From contig NZ_CP029495.1 of NCBI RefSeq assembly GCF_003325475.1, positions 992,001-1,056,000 of the forward strand: DNA of 64,000 bases, written 5' to 3'. The notes under the pieces were generated by a model, which had not been told where the DNA came from, did no database searches, and saw only the letters and a program-made list of their open reading frames with translations. Below, piece after piece: positions 1 through 8,855 of the stretch (the stretch's first letter is position 1; each line of letters begins with the position of its first letter). Made by a program: the position numbers and the translations under genes. The DNA comes from Chromobacterium phragmitis. Lineage in GTDB: Bacteria > Pseudomonadota > Gammaproteobacteria > Burkholderiales > Chromobacteriaceae.

Positions 1-573
1 GTCGACGATGAAGGCGTAGCCGTTGCCGCGCACTTTCATCGACAGCACCGACTTCACCAGCGCGTCCACCATCACGTCGCCGCCGACCACGCCGGCGAAA
101 GCGCCGTTGTGGTTGAACGGCGCGGCGATGGTGACGGTCAGTTTCTTGGTGGCCTCGTCGACGTAGGGGTCGGTGACGATGGGCTGGCCGGCCGCTTGCG
201 CCAGCTTGTACCAGTCGCGGTCCGCCACCTTGTAGTCGGCCGGTGCCACCCAGTCGTCGGAGAACAGCGAGCGGCCGTCGGCATAGCCGGCATAATTGAC
301 ATTGAAGCCGCCGGCCTTGGTGCCCACCTTGAGGAAACGCAAGGCGTCCGCCTCGCCTGCCGCCGCGGTCTGGGCGACGATCTGCTGCTTCTTCTCCCCC
401 AGCCAGGTGGTCACCACCGCGCTCTGCCCTTTCAGGCTGGCGCCGAACTCATTGTCCAGCCCCTCCAGGATTTCCGAACGCATCTGCATGAAAACTATGG
501 TCACCAGGACCAGGCCGAACAGCGCCATCAACAAGGCGTTGAACGCAATCAGGCGGCTACGGAGTGATTTCAT
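1..573 (-). CDS. methyl-accepting chemotaxis protein, C-terminus outside window
   Basis: This is the N-terminal 191 residues of a membrane chemoreceptor; the rest lies beyond base 1. It opens with a positively charged stretch and one hydrophobic segment (about residues 8-30). A dCache-type periplasmic sensor domain follows, with the typical R-D-W-Y motif near residue 140 and a TDPYVD-like strand after it. Such domains bind small ligands such as amino acids or organic acids and signal to CheA through a cytoplasmic coiled coil not visible here. The ATG at 573 is preceded by a GAAGGAAA ribosome binding site. The ligand cannot be predicted. Calling it a chemoreceptor rather than a dCache histidine kinase or diguanylate cyclase is an inference, because the output domain is missing. 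Confidence 0.75.
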   Translation of the reverse strand, partial: MKSLRSRLIAFNALLMALFGLVLVTIVFMQMRSEILEGLDNEFGASLKGQSAVVTTWLGEKKQQIVAQTAAAGEADALRFLKVGTKAGGFNVNYAGYADGRSLFSDDWVAPADYKVADRDWYKLAQAAGQPIVTDPYVDEATKKLTVTIAAPFNHNGAFAGVVGGDVMVDALVKSVLSMKVRGNGYAFIVD

Positions 574-956
574 CGCATTTCCTTCATTTCTACGCTGTAT
601 TGCCCGGGCAGAGCCGACCATTCCCTCGATAGATTTCTTGTAATTTATTGAAAAGCAGGACGATACGCTAAACCAAGCCGGCAGAGCGCCGCTTGATCAA
701 GCTCATGCCATTTTCACAATATGATAGGTGCAATGACGATGGCAGTCGATGTGAATAAGAGACGGGAACAGACAAAAAAACACCCCTGCGGCAATGCGGC
801 AGGGGTCAACACGAGGAAGAAACATCGGACCGGCCTCGGCCAGCGCGATATTTCGAGGGGCTAACACCTCAAAACCTTGCGGTTCTCAGTGCAGCGGGGA
901 TTCTAACGTAATTGCTCTACAAAAATCCAGCACATTTAGAGCAATTCACCCATTTT
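574..956. other. intergenic region between divergent-side promoter and ligase terminator
   Basis: I see no gene in these 383 bases. The right-hand half carries the terminator of the acyl-CoA ligase (774-806). The left half is relatively AT-rich and should hold the promoter of the chemoreceptor that reads leftward, but I cannot point to a convincing -35/-10 pair. Confidence 0.6.
774..806 (-). terminator. intrinsic terminator of the acyl-CoA ligase gene
   Basis: An 8-bp perfect stem (ACCCCTGC / GCAGGGGT, 782-789 with 799-806) has a 9-nt loop. On the minus strand it is followed by a run of seven T residues. It lies about 150 bases beyond the ligase stop codon. Confidence 0.85.
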
Positions 957-2588
957 TCATGATTCCGGCCACTGGTGATCGCGGAACTGCTCGCGCAGCT
1001 TCATTTTCAGCAGCTTGCCGGTCGCGGTGTGCGGCAGCTCGTCGACGAAGGCGACATCGTTGGGCGTCCACCACTTGGCGATCTTGCCGTCGAAATGAGC
1101 CAGCAGCTCCTCGCGCGTCGCGCGCGCGCCGGGCTTCAGCGTCACCACCATCAACGGCCGCTCGTCCCACTTGGGGTGGGCCACGGCGATGGCCGCCGCC
1201 TCCGCCACCGCCGGGTGTCCCACCAGGATGTTTTCCAGGTCGATGGAGCTGATCCATTCGCCGCCGGATTTGATCACGTCCTTGGTGCGGTCGGTGATGC
1301 GCATGTAGCCGTCGGGATCGATGGTCACCACGTCGCCGGTGTGGAACCAGCCGTCGGCGCTGTGGTTGGCGTCCAGCTCGCGCCGGTAGTACTGCGACAG
1401 CACCCATGGGCCGCGCGCCTGCAAATTGCCGAAAGACACGCCGTCGTGCGGCAGCGGCAGGCCGGCGTCGTCGACGATGCGGATGTCCACGCCGAACGCC
1501 GGCCGCCCCTGCTTGGTCAGCAGCGCGTTCAGTTCCGGGCCCTTCAGGCCCTCGTGCTTGAGCTTGGGCGTGCTGGTGGTGCCGTACGGCGACAACTCGG
1601 TCATGCCCCACAGCTGGCGCATTTCGATGCCGCGCTCGGCCAGTTGCTCGATCATGCTTTCCGGCACCGCCGAGCCGCCGGCGATGACGCGCTTGAGCGG
1701 CGCCAGCGACAGGTTTTCGCGCTGGCAATATTGCAACAGCTGCAGCCAGACCGTAGGCACGCCGACGGTGGTGGTGACGCCCTCTTCGGCGATCAGACTC
1801 TGCAGGCTGGCGCCGTCCAGCTTCGGTCCCGGCAGCACCAGCTTGCTGCCGTTCATCGCGCAGCTGTAAGGCAGGCCCCAGGCATTGGCGTGGAACATCG
1901 GCACCACCGGCATCACCACCGCTCGCGCCGAGATGTCGAAGCTGTCCGGCAGCGAACTGCCGAAGGCGTGCAGCACGGTGGAGCGGTGGGAATAGAGCAC
2001 GCCCTTGGGGTTGCCGGTGGTGCCGGAGGTGTAGCACAGGCTGGAGGCCGCGTGCTCGTCGAGCTTGGGCCAGTCGTAGACGTCGCTGTGGCCGTGCACC
2101 AAGTCTTCATAGCTGAGCAGATTGGGAATGCCGCTGTCGGCAGGCAAATCGGCGCGCGCCGCCAGCAGCACGAAATGCTCGACGCTTTTCAATTGGTCCG
2201 CGATCTGCTTCACCAGCGGCAGGAAGGTGGCGTCGAACATCAGCACCTTGTCTTCCGCGTGGTTGACGATCCAGGCGATCTGCTCGGGGAACAGCCGGGG
2301 GTTGACGGTGTGGCAGACGGCGCCGCTGCCGGACACCGCGAAGTAGATCTCGAAATGGCGGTAGCCGTTCCAGGCCAGCGTGCCCACCCGGTCGCCCGGC
2401 GCCACGCCCAGCGACGGCAGCGCGCCCGCCAGCTGGCGGGCGCGGCGGGCGGCGTCGCGATAGGTGTAGCGGTGGATCGGCCCCTCCACGCTGCGCGACA
2501 CGATCTCGGTGTCGCCATGGAAGCGCTCGGCATGCACGAGCAGGTCGGAAATCAACAGCGGCAATTCCATCATCTGGCCACGCAACAT
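957..2588 (-). CDS. acyl-CoA synthetase (medium/long-chain fatty acid-CoA ligase, AlkK-like)
   Basis: A 543-residue ANL-superfamily enzyme that would activate a fatty acid with ATP to an acyl-adenylate and then to acyl-CoA in the cytoplasm. The P-loop-like AMP-binding motif YTSGTTGNPKG lies at residues 186-196. The acyl-adenylate motif is around GMTELSPYG, the GWFHTGD hinge region follows, and the C-terminal PHTATGK carries the catalytic lysine. Length is normal for the family. The start at 2588 gives MLRGQMMEL; a second in-frame Met at residue 6 is also possible. It is monocistronic, with its own terminator, and lies upstream of the RegA-like gene. Chain-length specificity cannot be read from sequence; the AlkK-like medium-chain assignment is an impression from overall similarity. 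Confidence 0.88.
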   Translation of the reverse strand: MLRGQMMELPLLISDLLVHAERFHGDTEIVSRSVEGPIHRYTYRDAARRARQLAGALPSLGVAPGDRVGTLAWNGYRHFEIYFAVSGSGAVCHTVNPRLFPEQIAWIVNHAEDKVLMFDATFLPLVKQIADQLKSVEHFVLLAARADLPADSGIPNLLSYEDLVHGHSDVYDWPKLDEHAASSLCYTSGTTGNPKGVLYSHRSTVLHAFGSSLPDSFDISARAVVMPVVPMFHANAWGLPYSCAMNGSKLVLPGPKLDGASLQSLIAEEGVTTTVGVPTVWLQLLQYCQRENLSLAPLKRVIAGGSAVPESMIEQLAERGIEMRQLWGMTELSPYGTTSTPKLKHEGLKGPELNALLTKQGRPAFGVDIRIVDDAGLPLPHDGVSFGNLQARGPWVLSQYYRRELDANHSADGWFHTGDVVTIDPDGYMRITDRTKDVIKSGGEWISSIDLENILVGHPAVAEAAAIAVAHPKWDERPLMVVTLKPGARATREELLAHFDGKIAKWWTPNDVAFVDELPHTATGKLLKMKLREQFRDHQWPES

Positions 2589-2709
2589 CTCGCATCTCCC
2601 CGTTCTCGGTATGGAATGGGCAAATTACGCCGCGCTGGAGCATTCGCTCCAATCATATTTTCTGATGGCCCGCCATCGTCCGATTTATATATTCGTCATG
2701 CCAATGCCT

Positions 2710-3234
2710 TCAACTTTTGACCGGTTTCTTGGCCAGCATCCGCTGCAGGGTGCGGCGATGCATGCTGAGCGCGCGGGCGGTAGCCGAGATGTTGCCGTCA
2801 TTCTCCGCCAGCACCCGCTGCAGATGCTCCCAGGTGACTCGGCGCAAGGACATCGGCTGCGGTGCCACCGGCAGCTCGGGATTGGCGGCCTGCTGGGCGA
2901 AAGCGGCCAGAATCTCTTCGACGCCGGCCGGCTTGGCCAGGTACTGCACCGCGCCCAGCTTGGTGGCCTCCACCGCGGTGGCGATGCTGGCGTAGCCGGT
3001 CAGCACCACGATGGCGCTGTCCGGACAGGCCGCGCGCAGCGCCGGCAGCAGCCGGAGCCCGCTGTCGCCGGCCAGGTTCAGGTCCAGCAGGATGCGCGCC
3101 GGCCGCTCCGCCGCCCGCGCCAGCGCTTCCTCGGCGTCGCGCGCCCAGACCGCCGCGTGTCCGCGCCGCGCCAGCGAGCGCGTCAGCACCATGGCGAAGG
3201 CCTCGTCGTCGTCTATCAGCAGGAATTCGATCAT
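2710..3234 (-). CDS. RegA/PrrA-like redox response regulator
   Basis: A 174-residue regulator with an N-terminal receiver domain (phospho-acceptor D51; acidic pocket D8-D10; K near residue 102 in YLAKP). A short linker leads to a Fis-type helix-turn-helix at about residues 140-170, which contains the NISATARALSMHRRTLQR segment typical of RegA/ActR/PrrA. The family responds to the quinone pool through its partner kinase and controls respiratory and energy genes. It overlaps the upstream kinase gene by four bases (ATGA), so the two are translationally coupled. The symbol is left empty because betaproteobacterial members carry different names (RegA, RoxR, ActR). Confidence 0.9.
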   Translation of the reverse strand: MIEFLLIDDDEAFAMVLTRSLARRGHAAVWARDAEEALARAAERPARILLDLNLAGDSGLRLLPALRAACPDSAIVVLTGYASIATAVEATKLGAVQYLAKPAGVEEILAAFAQQAANPELPVAPQPMSLRRVTWEHLQRVLAENDGNISATARALSMHRRTLQRMLAKKPVKS

Positions 3235-4487
3235 TCGCCCTCCTCCAGCGGCAGTTCGATGCGGGCGTGGACGCCGCCCTCGGCGCGGTTGTCCAGCCGC
3301 AGCGTGCCGCCCAGCCGCGCCAGCGTGGCGTGGCTGAGCATCATGCCCAGTCCCAATCCCGCCGGCTTCGCCGAATCCAGCGGCGCCAGTCCGGCGCGCG
3401 CCAGCTGCGCCTCGCTCAGGCAGCCCTGGCGGTTGACGATGTCCAGCCGCAGCCGGCCGCCGCTCAAGCCGGCAGACACCTCCACCTCGCCGCCGCCGGC
3501 CTCGGCCGCGTTGTTGATCAGATTGAACAGCGCCGGCCAGAACGCGGCATCCAGGCACACCCAGGGGTCGTCGCCGTCCGGCGCGCGCCACTCCAGCCTC
3601 ACATCCGGCCGCAGGCTGCGCCAGCCTTCCAGCCGCTCGGCCAGCGCCGCGAACAGCGGCTGCGGCCCCGCGCTGGGTTCGGAACCGTGCTTGAGGCGGG
3701 ACAGCGTCGCCCGGCAGCTGGCCAGTTGCGCCCGCATCAGCTGCAGATCCTGGCGCAGCGCCTCGTCGCCCTGGCGCTCGCTGAGCAGTTCGTCCACCAG
3801 CAGCGTCATCGTGTTCAGCGGCGTAGACAGCGAATGGGCGGCGCCGGCCGCCTGCATGCCCACCGCCAGCAGCTGCTCGTCGCGCAGCTGGGTCTCGCGC
3901 GCCTGCGCCAGCGCGTCTCCCTGGTGGCGCAATTGGCGGGCCAGCCAGGACACGAAGCCGGCGATCAGCAGCGCCGACAGCGCGAAGGAAATCCACATGC
4001 CGGACAGGTGCAGATTGAAGGCGTAGGCGGCGTTGCCGCCATTCAGCGGCCAGTCCAGATGCCATTCGAACAACAGCCCGTAGGCGGCCACGCTGAGCGT
4101 GGCCAGCAGCCAGGCGAACCAGCCCGGCGACAACAGCGCGGCGAACAGCACCGGCGGCAGGTACAAGGACGCCAGCGGATTGGCCGCGCCGCCGCTGAAA
4201 GCCAGCAACTCGGTCAACACCAGCACGTCGCCCAGCAGCCCCAGCCGCAGCGCCTGCTCGGCCGACAGCCCCCAGGCCGGCAGGCGCGGCAGCAGCAGGT
4301 TCGCCAGCGCCAGCGTAGCCAGCGCCTGGCCGACCAGCAGCCAAGGCAGTGCCACCCGCTCCAGCGCGCAGCCGGCCAGCGCCGCCATGGCCAGCCACAG
4401 CATCAGCCAGCGCAGCCGCCGCACCCGCGCGCCGGCTTGCGAGGCGTCGCCCGCCAGCGCCGGCGCGAATATCGCATCCTTATCCAT
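3231..4487 (-). CDS. RegB/PrrB-like redox sensor histidine kinase
   Basis: A 418-residue kinase with about six N-terminal membrane segments (residues 27-180). The quinone-site box GGAANPLASLYLPPV is at 99-113 and an H-box of the RegB kind (HSLSTPLNTM) has H218. A cysteine at C258 sits in the SCRATLSRL context and corresponds by position to the redox-active Cys of RegB. The HATPase N and G boxes follow (NLINNAAEAG; GLGLGMML). The family autophosphorylates under reducing conditions and is inhibited by oxidised ubiquinone. The start ATG at 4487 was chosen because the membrane domain begins immediately after it; the frame stays open far upstream but only antisense to the next gene. The pair diverges from a copper-receptor-like gene. 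Confidence 0.9.
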   Translation of the reverse strand: MDKDAIFAPALAGDASQAGARVRRLRWLMLWLAMAALAGCALERVALPWLLVGQALATLALANLLLPRLPAWGLSAEQALRLGLLGDVLVLTELLAFSGGAANPLASLYLPPVLFAALLSPGWFAWLLATLSVAAYGLLFEWHLDWPLNGGNAAYAFNLHLSGMWISFALSALLIAGFVSWLARQLRHQGDALAQARETQLRDEQLLAVGMQAAGAAHSLSTPLNTMTLLVDELLSERQGDEALRQDLQLMRAQLASCRATLSRLKHGSEPSAGPQPLFAALAERLEGWRSLRPDVRLEWRAPDGDDPWVCLDAAFWPALFNLINNAAEAGGGEVEVSAGLSGGRLRLDIVNRQGCLSEAQLARAGLAPLDSAKPAGLGLGMMLSHATLARLGGTLRLDNRAEGGVHARIELPLEEGE

Positions 4488-4610
4488 GACGCGAACTTTA
4501 CCATCAAGCCGGCCGCGCGGCGGCTGCGACACTTTGCCGCATTGGTCGGCGCGGCGGCTTCCACTACCATCCCCGGTCAATAATTCCAACACAAACAAAT
4601 CAATTCCGTG

Positions 4611-6539
4611 ATGACAATCCGCTACCTGCTCCCCCTGCCGCTCGCGCTGGCCGCCGCCCACGCCTCTGCGGCGGAAACGCCCGCCTTCGTCGGCGAAGAA
4701 GTGCTGGTGACCGCCAGCCGCCTCGACCAGCCGCTGCGACTGTCGCTGGACCCGCGCGCGCCGCGCCAGCCGGCGCCGGCCGCCGACGGCGCCTCGCTGC
4801 TGAAAAACATTCCCGGCTTCAACGTCGCCCGCAAGGGCGGCAGCTCCGGCGATCCGCTGCTGCGCGGCCTGGGCGGCTCGCGGCTGGCCATCCTGGCCGA
4901 CGGCGGCTTCGTGTTCGGCGGCTGCGGCGGCCGGATGGACCCGCCCACCGCCTATCTGTTTCCCGACGCCTACGACGCGGTGGACGTGGTCAAGGGTCCG
5001 CAAAGCGTGAAGCTCGGCCCCGGCCTGGTGGCCGGCGGCGTCAACTTCGAACGCAAGACGCCCCGCTTCGACCAGCCCGGCGTCCGCTTCAACGGCAGTC
5101 TGCTGGGCGGCAGCGGCGACCGCAACGACGCCTACGCCGACTTCGCCGCCGGCTCGCAGTACGGCTACGCGCGCATCCTGGCCAGCCGCAACCACGGCGG
5201 CGACTACCGCGACGGCGACGGCCGCCCGGTCCACTCGGCGTTCGAGCGCGACAGCCAGACCGCCATCGTCGGCCTGACGCCGGGCCGCGACACCACGCTG
5301 GAAATCTCGGCCGACCGCAGCCGCGGCCAAGCCGCCTACGCCGACCGGATGATGGACGGCAGCCGGTTCGACCGCGACGCCTGGGGCGTCAAGCTGGAAC
5401 AGCGCCGCCTGGCCGGCTGGCTGGACGCGGTGCGGCTGCAGCTGAGCCACAGCTATGTCGACCACGTGATGGACAACTTTTCGCTGCGGCCGGCCCCCAA
5501 AATGAAAAGACTGGGCAACCCCGACCGCGAGGCCGATACCGGCCGCCTGAGCGCCGACCTGGCCTTCGGCGACTGGGAAGTCGCCGCCGGCGTCGACTGG
5601 CTCCGCGACCGCCACCGCAGCCGCGGCGGCATCGATTACCAGCTGCAGCCTCGCCTGCCGGACATGAGCTTCGACAACCAGGGCCTGTACGCCGAAGCGT
5701 CCACCCCCCTTGGCGCGCAGGGCAGGCTGATCGCCGGCCTGCGCCGCGACGCCACCCTGGCGGTGCAGGAAGCCGCGTCCAATGGCGGCATCCGCGCGGA
5801 GAACCGCTACCACATGGACTCCGGCTTCGTCCGCTACGAACTCAAGACCGGCGGCTGGACGCATTACGTCGGCCTGGGCCAGGCCCAGCGCGCGCCCGAC
5901 TACTGGGAGCTGAACCGCAACGACGGCCTCGGCAAGGAAAGCAATCTGCAGCTGGACGCTGGCCTGCTGTACCAGGACGACAAGCTGCAGGGCTCGCTGT
6001 CCACCTACCTGAGCCGCGTCGGCGGCTTCATCCTGATCGACAACAACAGCCCGCAGATGGCGCGCAACGTCGACGCCCGCCGCTACGGCCTGGAGAGCGA
6101 GGCGCGCTGGCGCTTCGCGCCGCAATGGACGCTGTCCGGCAGCGCGGCCTGGGTGTGGGCGGCCAATCTGGACGACGGCCGGCCACTGGCGCAGACGCCG
6201 CCGCTGGAAGGCAAGCTGGGCCTGAAATGGGATGACGGCCGCTACGGCGCCGGCGCCACTCTCCGCGCGGTGCAGCGCCAGGACCGCGTCGCGCCCGGCC
6301 AGGGCAATATCGTGGGGCAGGATATCGGCGCCGCGCCCGGCTTCGCCACGCTGTCGCTGGACGCGGGCTGGAAGATCAGCAAGCGCTTCAAACTGCTGGC
6401 AGGCGTCGACAATGTGTTCAACCGCAGCTATGCCGAAAGCGTCAGCAAGGGCGGCGGCATGGTGGCCGGCTACACCCAGACCACCCGCGTCAACGAGCCC
6501 GGCCGCACGCTGTGGACCAAGCTGCAGGTCGAGCTGTAA
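4611..6539 (+). CDS. TonB-dependent receptor, OprC/NosA copper-receptor type
   Basis: A 642-residue outer-membrane receptor with a Sec signal peptide (cleavage near AHASA-AE, about residue 21). A plug domain starts near 30 and contains the GGCGGRMDPPTAYLFPDAYD block at about 103-122, which is characteristic of the TonB-dependent copper receptor family. A beta-barrel ends in an aromatic-poor ELQVEL terminus. A TonB box would be around EEVLVTAS. OprC and NosA bind copper and supply or limit copper for cuproenzymes. ATG at 4611 was preferred over an adjoining GTG at 4608. The gene is divergent from the RegB/RegA-like pair and is closed by a strong terminator. Copper specificity is family inference. 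Confidence 0.85.
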   Translation: MTIRYLLPLPLALAAAHASAAETPAFVGEEVLVTASRLDQPLRLSLDPRAPRQPAPAADGASLLKNIPGFNVARKGGSSGDPLLRGLGGSRLAILADGGFVFGGCGGRMDPPTAYLFPDAYDAVDVVKGPQSVKLGPGLVAGGVNFERKTPRFDQPGVRFNGSLLGGSGDRNDAYADFAAGSQYGYARILASRNHGGDYRDGDGRPVHSAFERDSQTAIVGLTPGRDTTLEISADRSRGQAAYADRMMDGSRFDRDAWGVKLEQRRLAGWLDAVRLQLSHSYVDHVMDNFSLRPAPKMKRLGNPDREADTGRLSADLAFGDWEVAAGVDWLRDRHRSRGGIDYQLQPRLPDMSFDNQGLYAEASTPLGAQGRLIAGLRRDATLAVQEAASNGGIRAENRYHMDSGFVRYELKTGGWTHYVGLGQAQRAPDYWELNRNDGLGKESNLQLDAGLLYQDDKLQGSLSTYLSRVGGFILIDNNSPQMARNVDARRYGLESEARWRFAPQWTLSGSAAWVWAANLDDGRPLAQTPPLEGKLGLKWDDGRYGAGATLRAVQRQDRVAPGQGNIVGQDIGAAPGFATLSLDAGWKISKRFKLLAGVDNVFNRSYAESVSKGGGMVAGYTQTTRVNEPGRTLWTKLQVEL

Positions 6540-6564
6540 ATATCCGCCCGTCCTCTCGTCTCGG

Positions 6565-6596
6565 GGCTTCCAGTCTGCTAGGCTGGAAGCCTTTTT
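6565..6596 (+). terminator. intrinsic terminator of the OprC-like gene
   Basis: A perfect 9-bp stem (GGCTTCCAG / CTGGAAGCC) with a 9-nt loop is followed by TTTTT. Confidence 0.9.
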
Positions 6597-6611
6597 CACG
6601 ATGGCGGCGGC

Positions 6612-7019
6612 ATGAAGACTCCCTATTTCAAGATCCTGGCCTGCGGTTTGACGCTGTTCATCCTGCTGGGCCCGCTGGTGGCGCTCCTGGCCAGCGGCGT
6701 TGTGCCGATGATGGCCTATCTGATGGGCGCGGTGCCGGCGCTGATCTTCGGCTTCCTGCTATGCCTGCTGCGCATCGCGCTGGCAAACTCCATAGAACGC
6801 TGGCAGCGCCAGTGGCCGGCCTGGCTGCTCGCCTTCGCCGCCTTCGCCCCCGGCGCGTTCAGCGGCAGCCTAATCACCCTGCTGTACGCCCGCGCCGCCG
6901 AGCCGCTGCTTTACAACGACTGGATGACCCTGTATCTGGGCGCGATGGCCGGCGGCGTGTGCAACGCGCTGTTCTGGCGCATCCGCTTCGACGCGCCCGC
7001 CAACCCGCATCAAGGATAG
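6612..7019 (+). CDS. hypothetical membrane protein, four predicted membrane segments
   Basis: A 135-residue very hydrophobic protein with likely membrane helices at about residues 8-29, 33-55, 67-90 and 104-123, and a short polar C-terminus. I do not recognise a family. It starts just after the terminator of the OprC-like gene and is followed 10 bases later by the CHMI-like isomerase, so the two may be co-transcribed. Codon use matches its neighbours. Confidence 0.75.
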   Translation: MKTPYFKILACGLTLFILLGPLVALLASGVVPMMAYLMGAVPALIFGFLLCLLRIALANSIERWQRQWPAWLLAFAAFAPGAFSGSLITLLYARAAEPLLYNDWMTLYLGAMAGGVCNALFWRIRFDAPANPHQG

Positions 7020-7029
7020 AGAGAAGCCC

Positions 7030-7386
7030 ATGCCCCACTGCGTGATCGAATGCTCGGCCGAGATCGCCGGCCACCCGGACATCGACCGCCTGCTGCTTGC
7101 CGTCCACGAGGCCGCCAACGCCAGCGGCCTGTTCCAGAGCGCCGACATCAAGGTCAGGCTGCAGTCCTACGACGACTTCCTGGTGGGCGGCCGCGACGAG
7201 GATTTCGTCCATATCGCCTGCCATGTCCTGGCCGGCCGCAGCGACGATCAGAAGGGACGATTGGCCGACCTGCTGGTGCGCGCGGCCTGCGAGCGGCTGC
7301 CCGGCGTCGAATCCGTCAGCTGCGAAGTGCGCGACATGGCGCCCGCCGCCTACAGCCGGCGCGACAAGCTGCTGGCCCGCGGCTGA
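7030..7386 (+). CDS. 5-carboxymethyl-2-hydroxymuconate delta-isomerase family protein
   Basis: A 118-residue tautomerase-superfamily protein. It begins MPHCVIE, so Pro would become the N-terminal catalytic base after Met removal, as in CHMI (HpaF). The central VGGRDEDFVHIACHVLAGRS block matches the family core. CHMI isomerises 5-carboxymethyl-2-hydroxymuconate in homoprotocatechuate degradation. No other hpa genes are nearby, so the physiological substrate is uncertain and the protein may be a stand-alone tautomerase. A ribosome binding site (GAGAGAAG) precedes the ATG. It is probably in an operon with the preceding membrane protein. Confidence 0.85.
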   Translation: MPHCVIECSAEIAGHPDIDRLLLAVHEAANASGLFQSADIKVRLQSYDDFLVGGRDEDFVHIACHVLAGRSDDQKGRLADLLVRAACERLPGVESVSCEVRDMAPAAYSRRDKLLARG

Positions 7387-7389
7387 GCG

Positions 7390-7419
7390 GAAAAAAAGCC
7401 CGCCGGGTCATGGCGGGCT
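7390..7419 (-). terminator. terminator downstream of the sensor kinase gene
   Basis: The stem AGCCCGCC / GGCGGGCT (8 bp, loop 7 nt) is followed on the minus strand by seven or more T residues. It also lies four bases past the stop of the plus-strand isomerase gene and could serve both. Confidence 0.8.
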
Positions 7420-7508
7420 CGCAACCTTTGTCTGCCGGACGCCTGTCGCGCCCAGCCCTCACAGCATACCTCGGCGCGGCGCGCTCCGCCTGCGGCGGAT
7501 TGCCGCAG

Positions 7509-8855
7509 TCAGCGCCGTTCCAGCCGGGCTTCCAGACCGCCATCCGGCCGGTTCTTCAATGCCAGCCGCAGGCCGTGCAGCTCGGCGATGCGCTCGACGA
7601 TGGACAGGCCCAGGCCGCTGCCCGGCTGTTCCTGGCCGGGCGGACGGAAAAAACGCTCGCGCACCCGCCCCAGCCATTCCGGCGCGATGCCCGGCCCTCG
7701 GTCCAGCACGCTGACCGCATGCTCCTCCAGCCTTAATTCCACCACGCCGTCGGCCGGCCCGTAGCGGCAGGCGTTTTCCAGCAGATTGCGCAGCATCAGC
7801 CCCACCAGGATCGCGTCGCCCGCCAATGGCAGCGCCTTTTCCGGCGCGCAGCGCCAGTCCAGCTTCCACTCCACGCCGTCGGCTCCGGCCGCCAGCTCCG
7901 CCATCAAGCCCTCGGCCAAACGCGCCCAATCCACCGCCTGGCGCTGCTGGGGATGCGGCAGCGGATCCAGCCGCGACAAGGCCAGCAATTGCTCAACCAG
8001 CCGGCCGGCCCGGGCGATGCCCAGTTGCAGCTGCTCCAGCGCGTGGCGGCGGCCGCCCTCGTCCGGCGCCAGCGCCAGCACCTCGGCCTGCACCCGCAGC
8101 GCCGCCAGCGGCGTGCGCAGCTCATGGGCGGCGTCGGCGGTGAAGCGGCGCTCGCGCTCCAGCATGTCGGCGATGCGGACGAACAGCGCGTTCAGCGCCC
8201 GCAGCAGCGGCTCCACCTCCTGCGGCACCTCGGCCGCCACCGGGCTGTTGTCGTCCGCCGCGCGGCCGGCGATGGCGTCGGCCAGCCGGCGGAACGGCGC
8301 CAGCTCCCGCCGCAGCGCCAGCAGGATCGCCGCCAGCATCAGCGGCAGGCCGATCAGCCACGGCAACAATTGGGCCTTGACCACGCTGGCCACCATCTCC
8401 TGGCGCAAGCCCAGCTTCTGTCCCACCGCCACCATCCGCGATCCGTCCGGCGCCGGCAGATACAGCAACCGCCAGTCGTGATGACGGTCATGCCCGAGAT
8501 AATCCTGGAAGCCCCGCCGTGCCGGCTCGTAGTCGAAACGGCGGCCGCGACCGTCGCACAATACCCGCCGGCCTTGGGCGTCCCAGATCGCCAAGCCCAT
8601 GTCATCGTTGTCCATCCTGCCCTTGTCCGCCCCGGCCAGCAGATGCTTGAGCTTGGGCGGATCGTCCGGCTGCAGGCCGTGGACATCTATCGCCAACAGC
8701 TGGCGCGCAAACTGCGCCATCTGGGTATCGAACAGCTCGTCCACCTCGCGCTGGGCCAGCCACACCGCGAATGCCGACGCCGCCAGCCAAGTGGCGGGCA
8801 CGATCAGCAGCAGCACCAGCATCAGCCGGGCCTGCAGGCTGCGCGGCCGCCTCAC
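7509..8855 (-). CDS. OmpR-partner sensor histidine kinase (QseC/PmrB-like)
   Basis: A 448-residue inner-membrane kinase. The first membrane helix is at about residues 9-30 and a periplasmic sensor region runs to about 160. A second helix is at about 165-182, followed by a HAMP-like linker and the dimerisation domain with FTADAAHELRTPLAALR (phospho-His). The HATPase domain has NLLENACRYG (N box), DRGPGI (G1) and GSGLGLSIV (G2). It starts at a GTG that overlaps the stop of the response regulator (GTGA). The family includes QseC, PmrB and TctE; the signal is unknown. Downstream is a shared terminator. Confidence 0.9.
   Translation of the reverse strand: MRRPRSLQARLMLVLLLIVPATWLAASAFAVWLAQREVDELFDTQMAQFARQLLAIDVHGLQPDDPPKLKHLLAGADKGRMDNDDMGLAIWDAQGRRVLCDGRGRRFDYEPARRGFQDYLGHDRHHDWRLLYLPAPDGSRMVAVGQKLGLRQEMVASVVKAQLLPWLIGLPLMLAAILLALRRELAPFRRLADAIAGRAADDNSPVAAEVPQEVEPLLRALNALFVRIADMLERERRFTADAAHELRTPLAALRVQAEVLALAPDEGGRRHALEQLQLGIARAGRLVEQLLALSRLDPLPHPQQRQAVDWARLAEGLMAELAAGADGVEWKLDWRCAPEKALPLAGDAILVGLMLRNLLENACRYGPADGVVELRLEEHAVSVLDRGPGIAPEWLGRVRERFFRPPGQEQPGSGLGLSIVERIAELHGLRLALKNRPDGGLEARLERR

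Noticed and set aside
4488..6599. Minus-strand frame open from the sensor kinase through the whole TonB receptor gene
   Set aside because: It is antisense to a clear receptor, with low-complexity Ala/Val/Gln/Arg translation caused by high G+C; the kinase has a good start at 4487.
7030..7386. Part of a homoprotocatechuate degradation cluster
   Set aside because: Apart from the CHMI-like gene no hpa pathway genes are present nearby.
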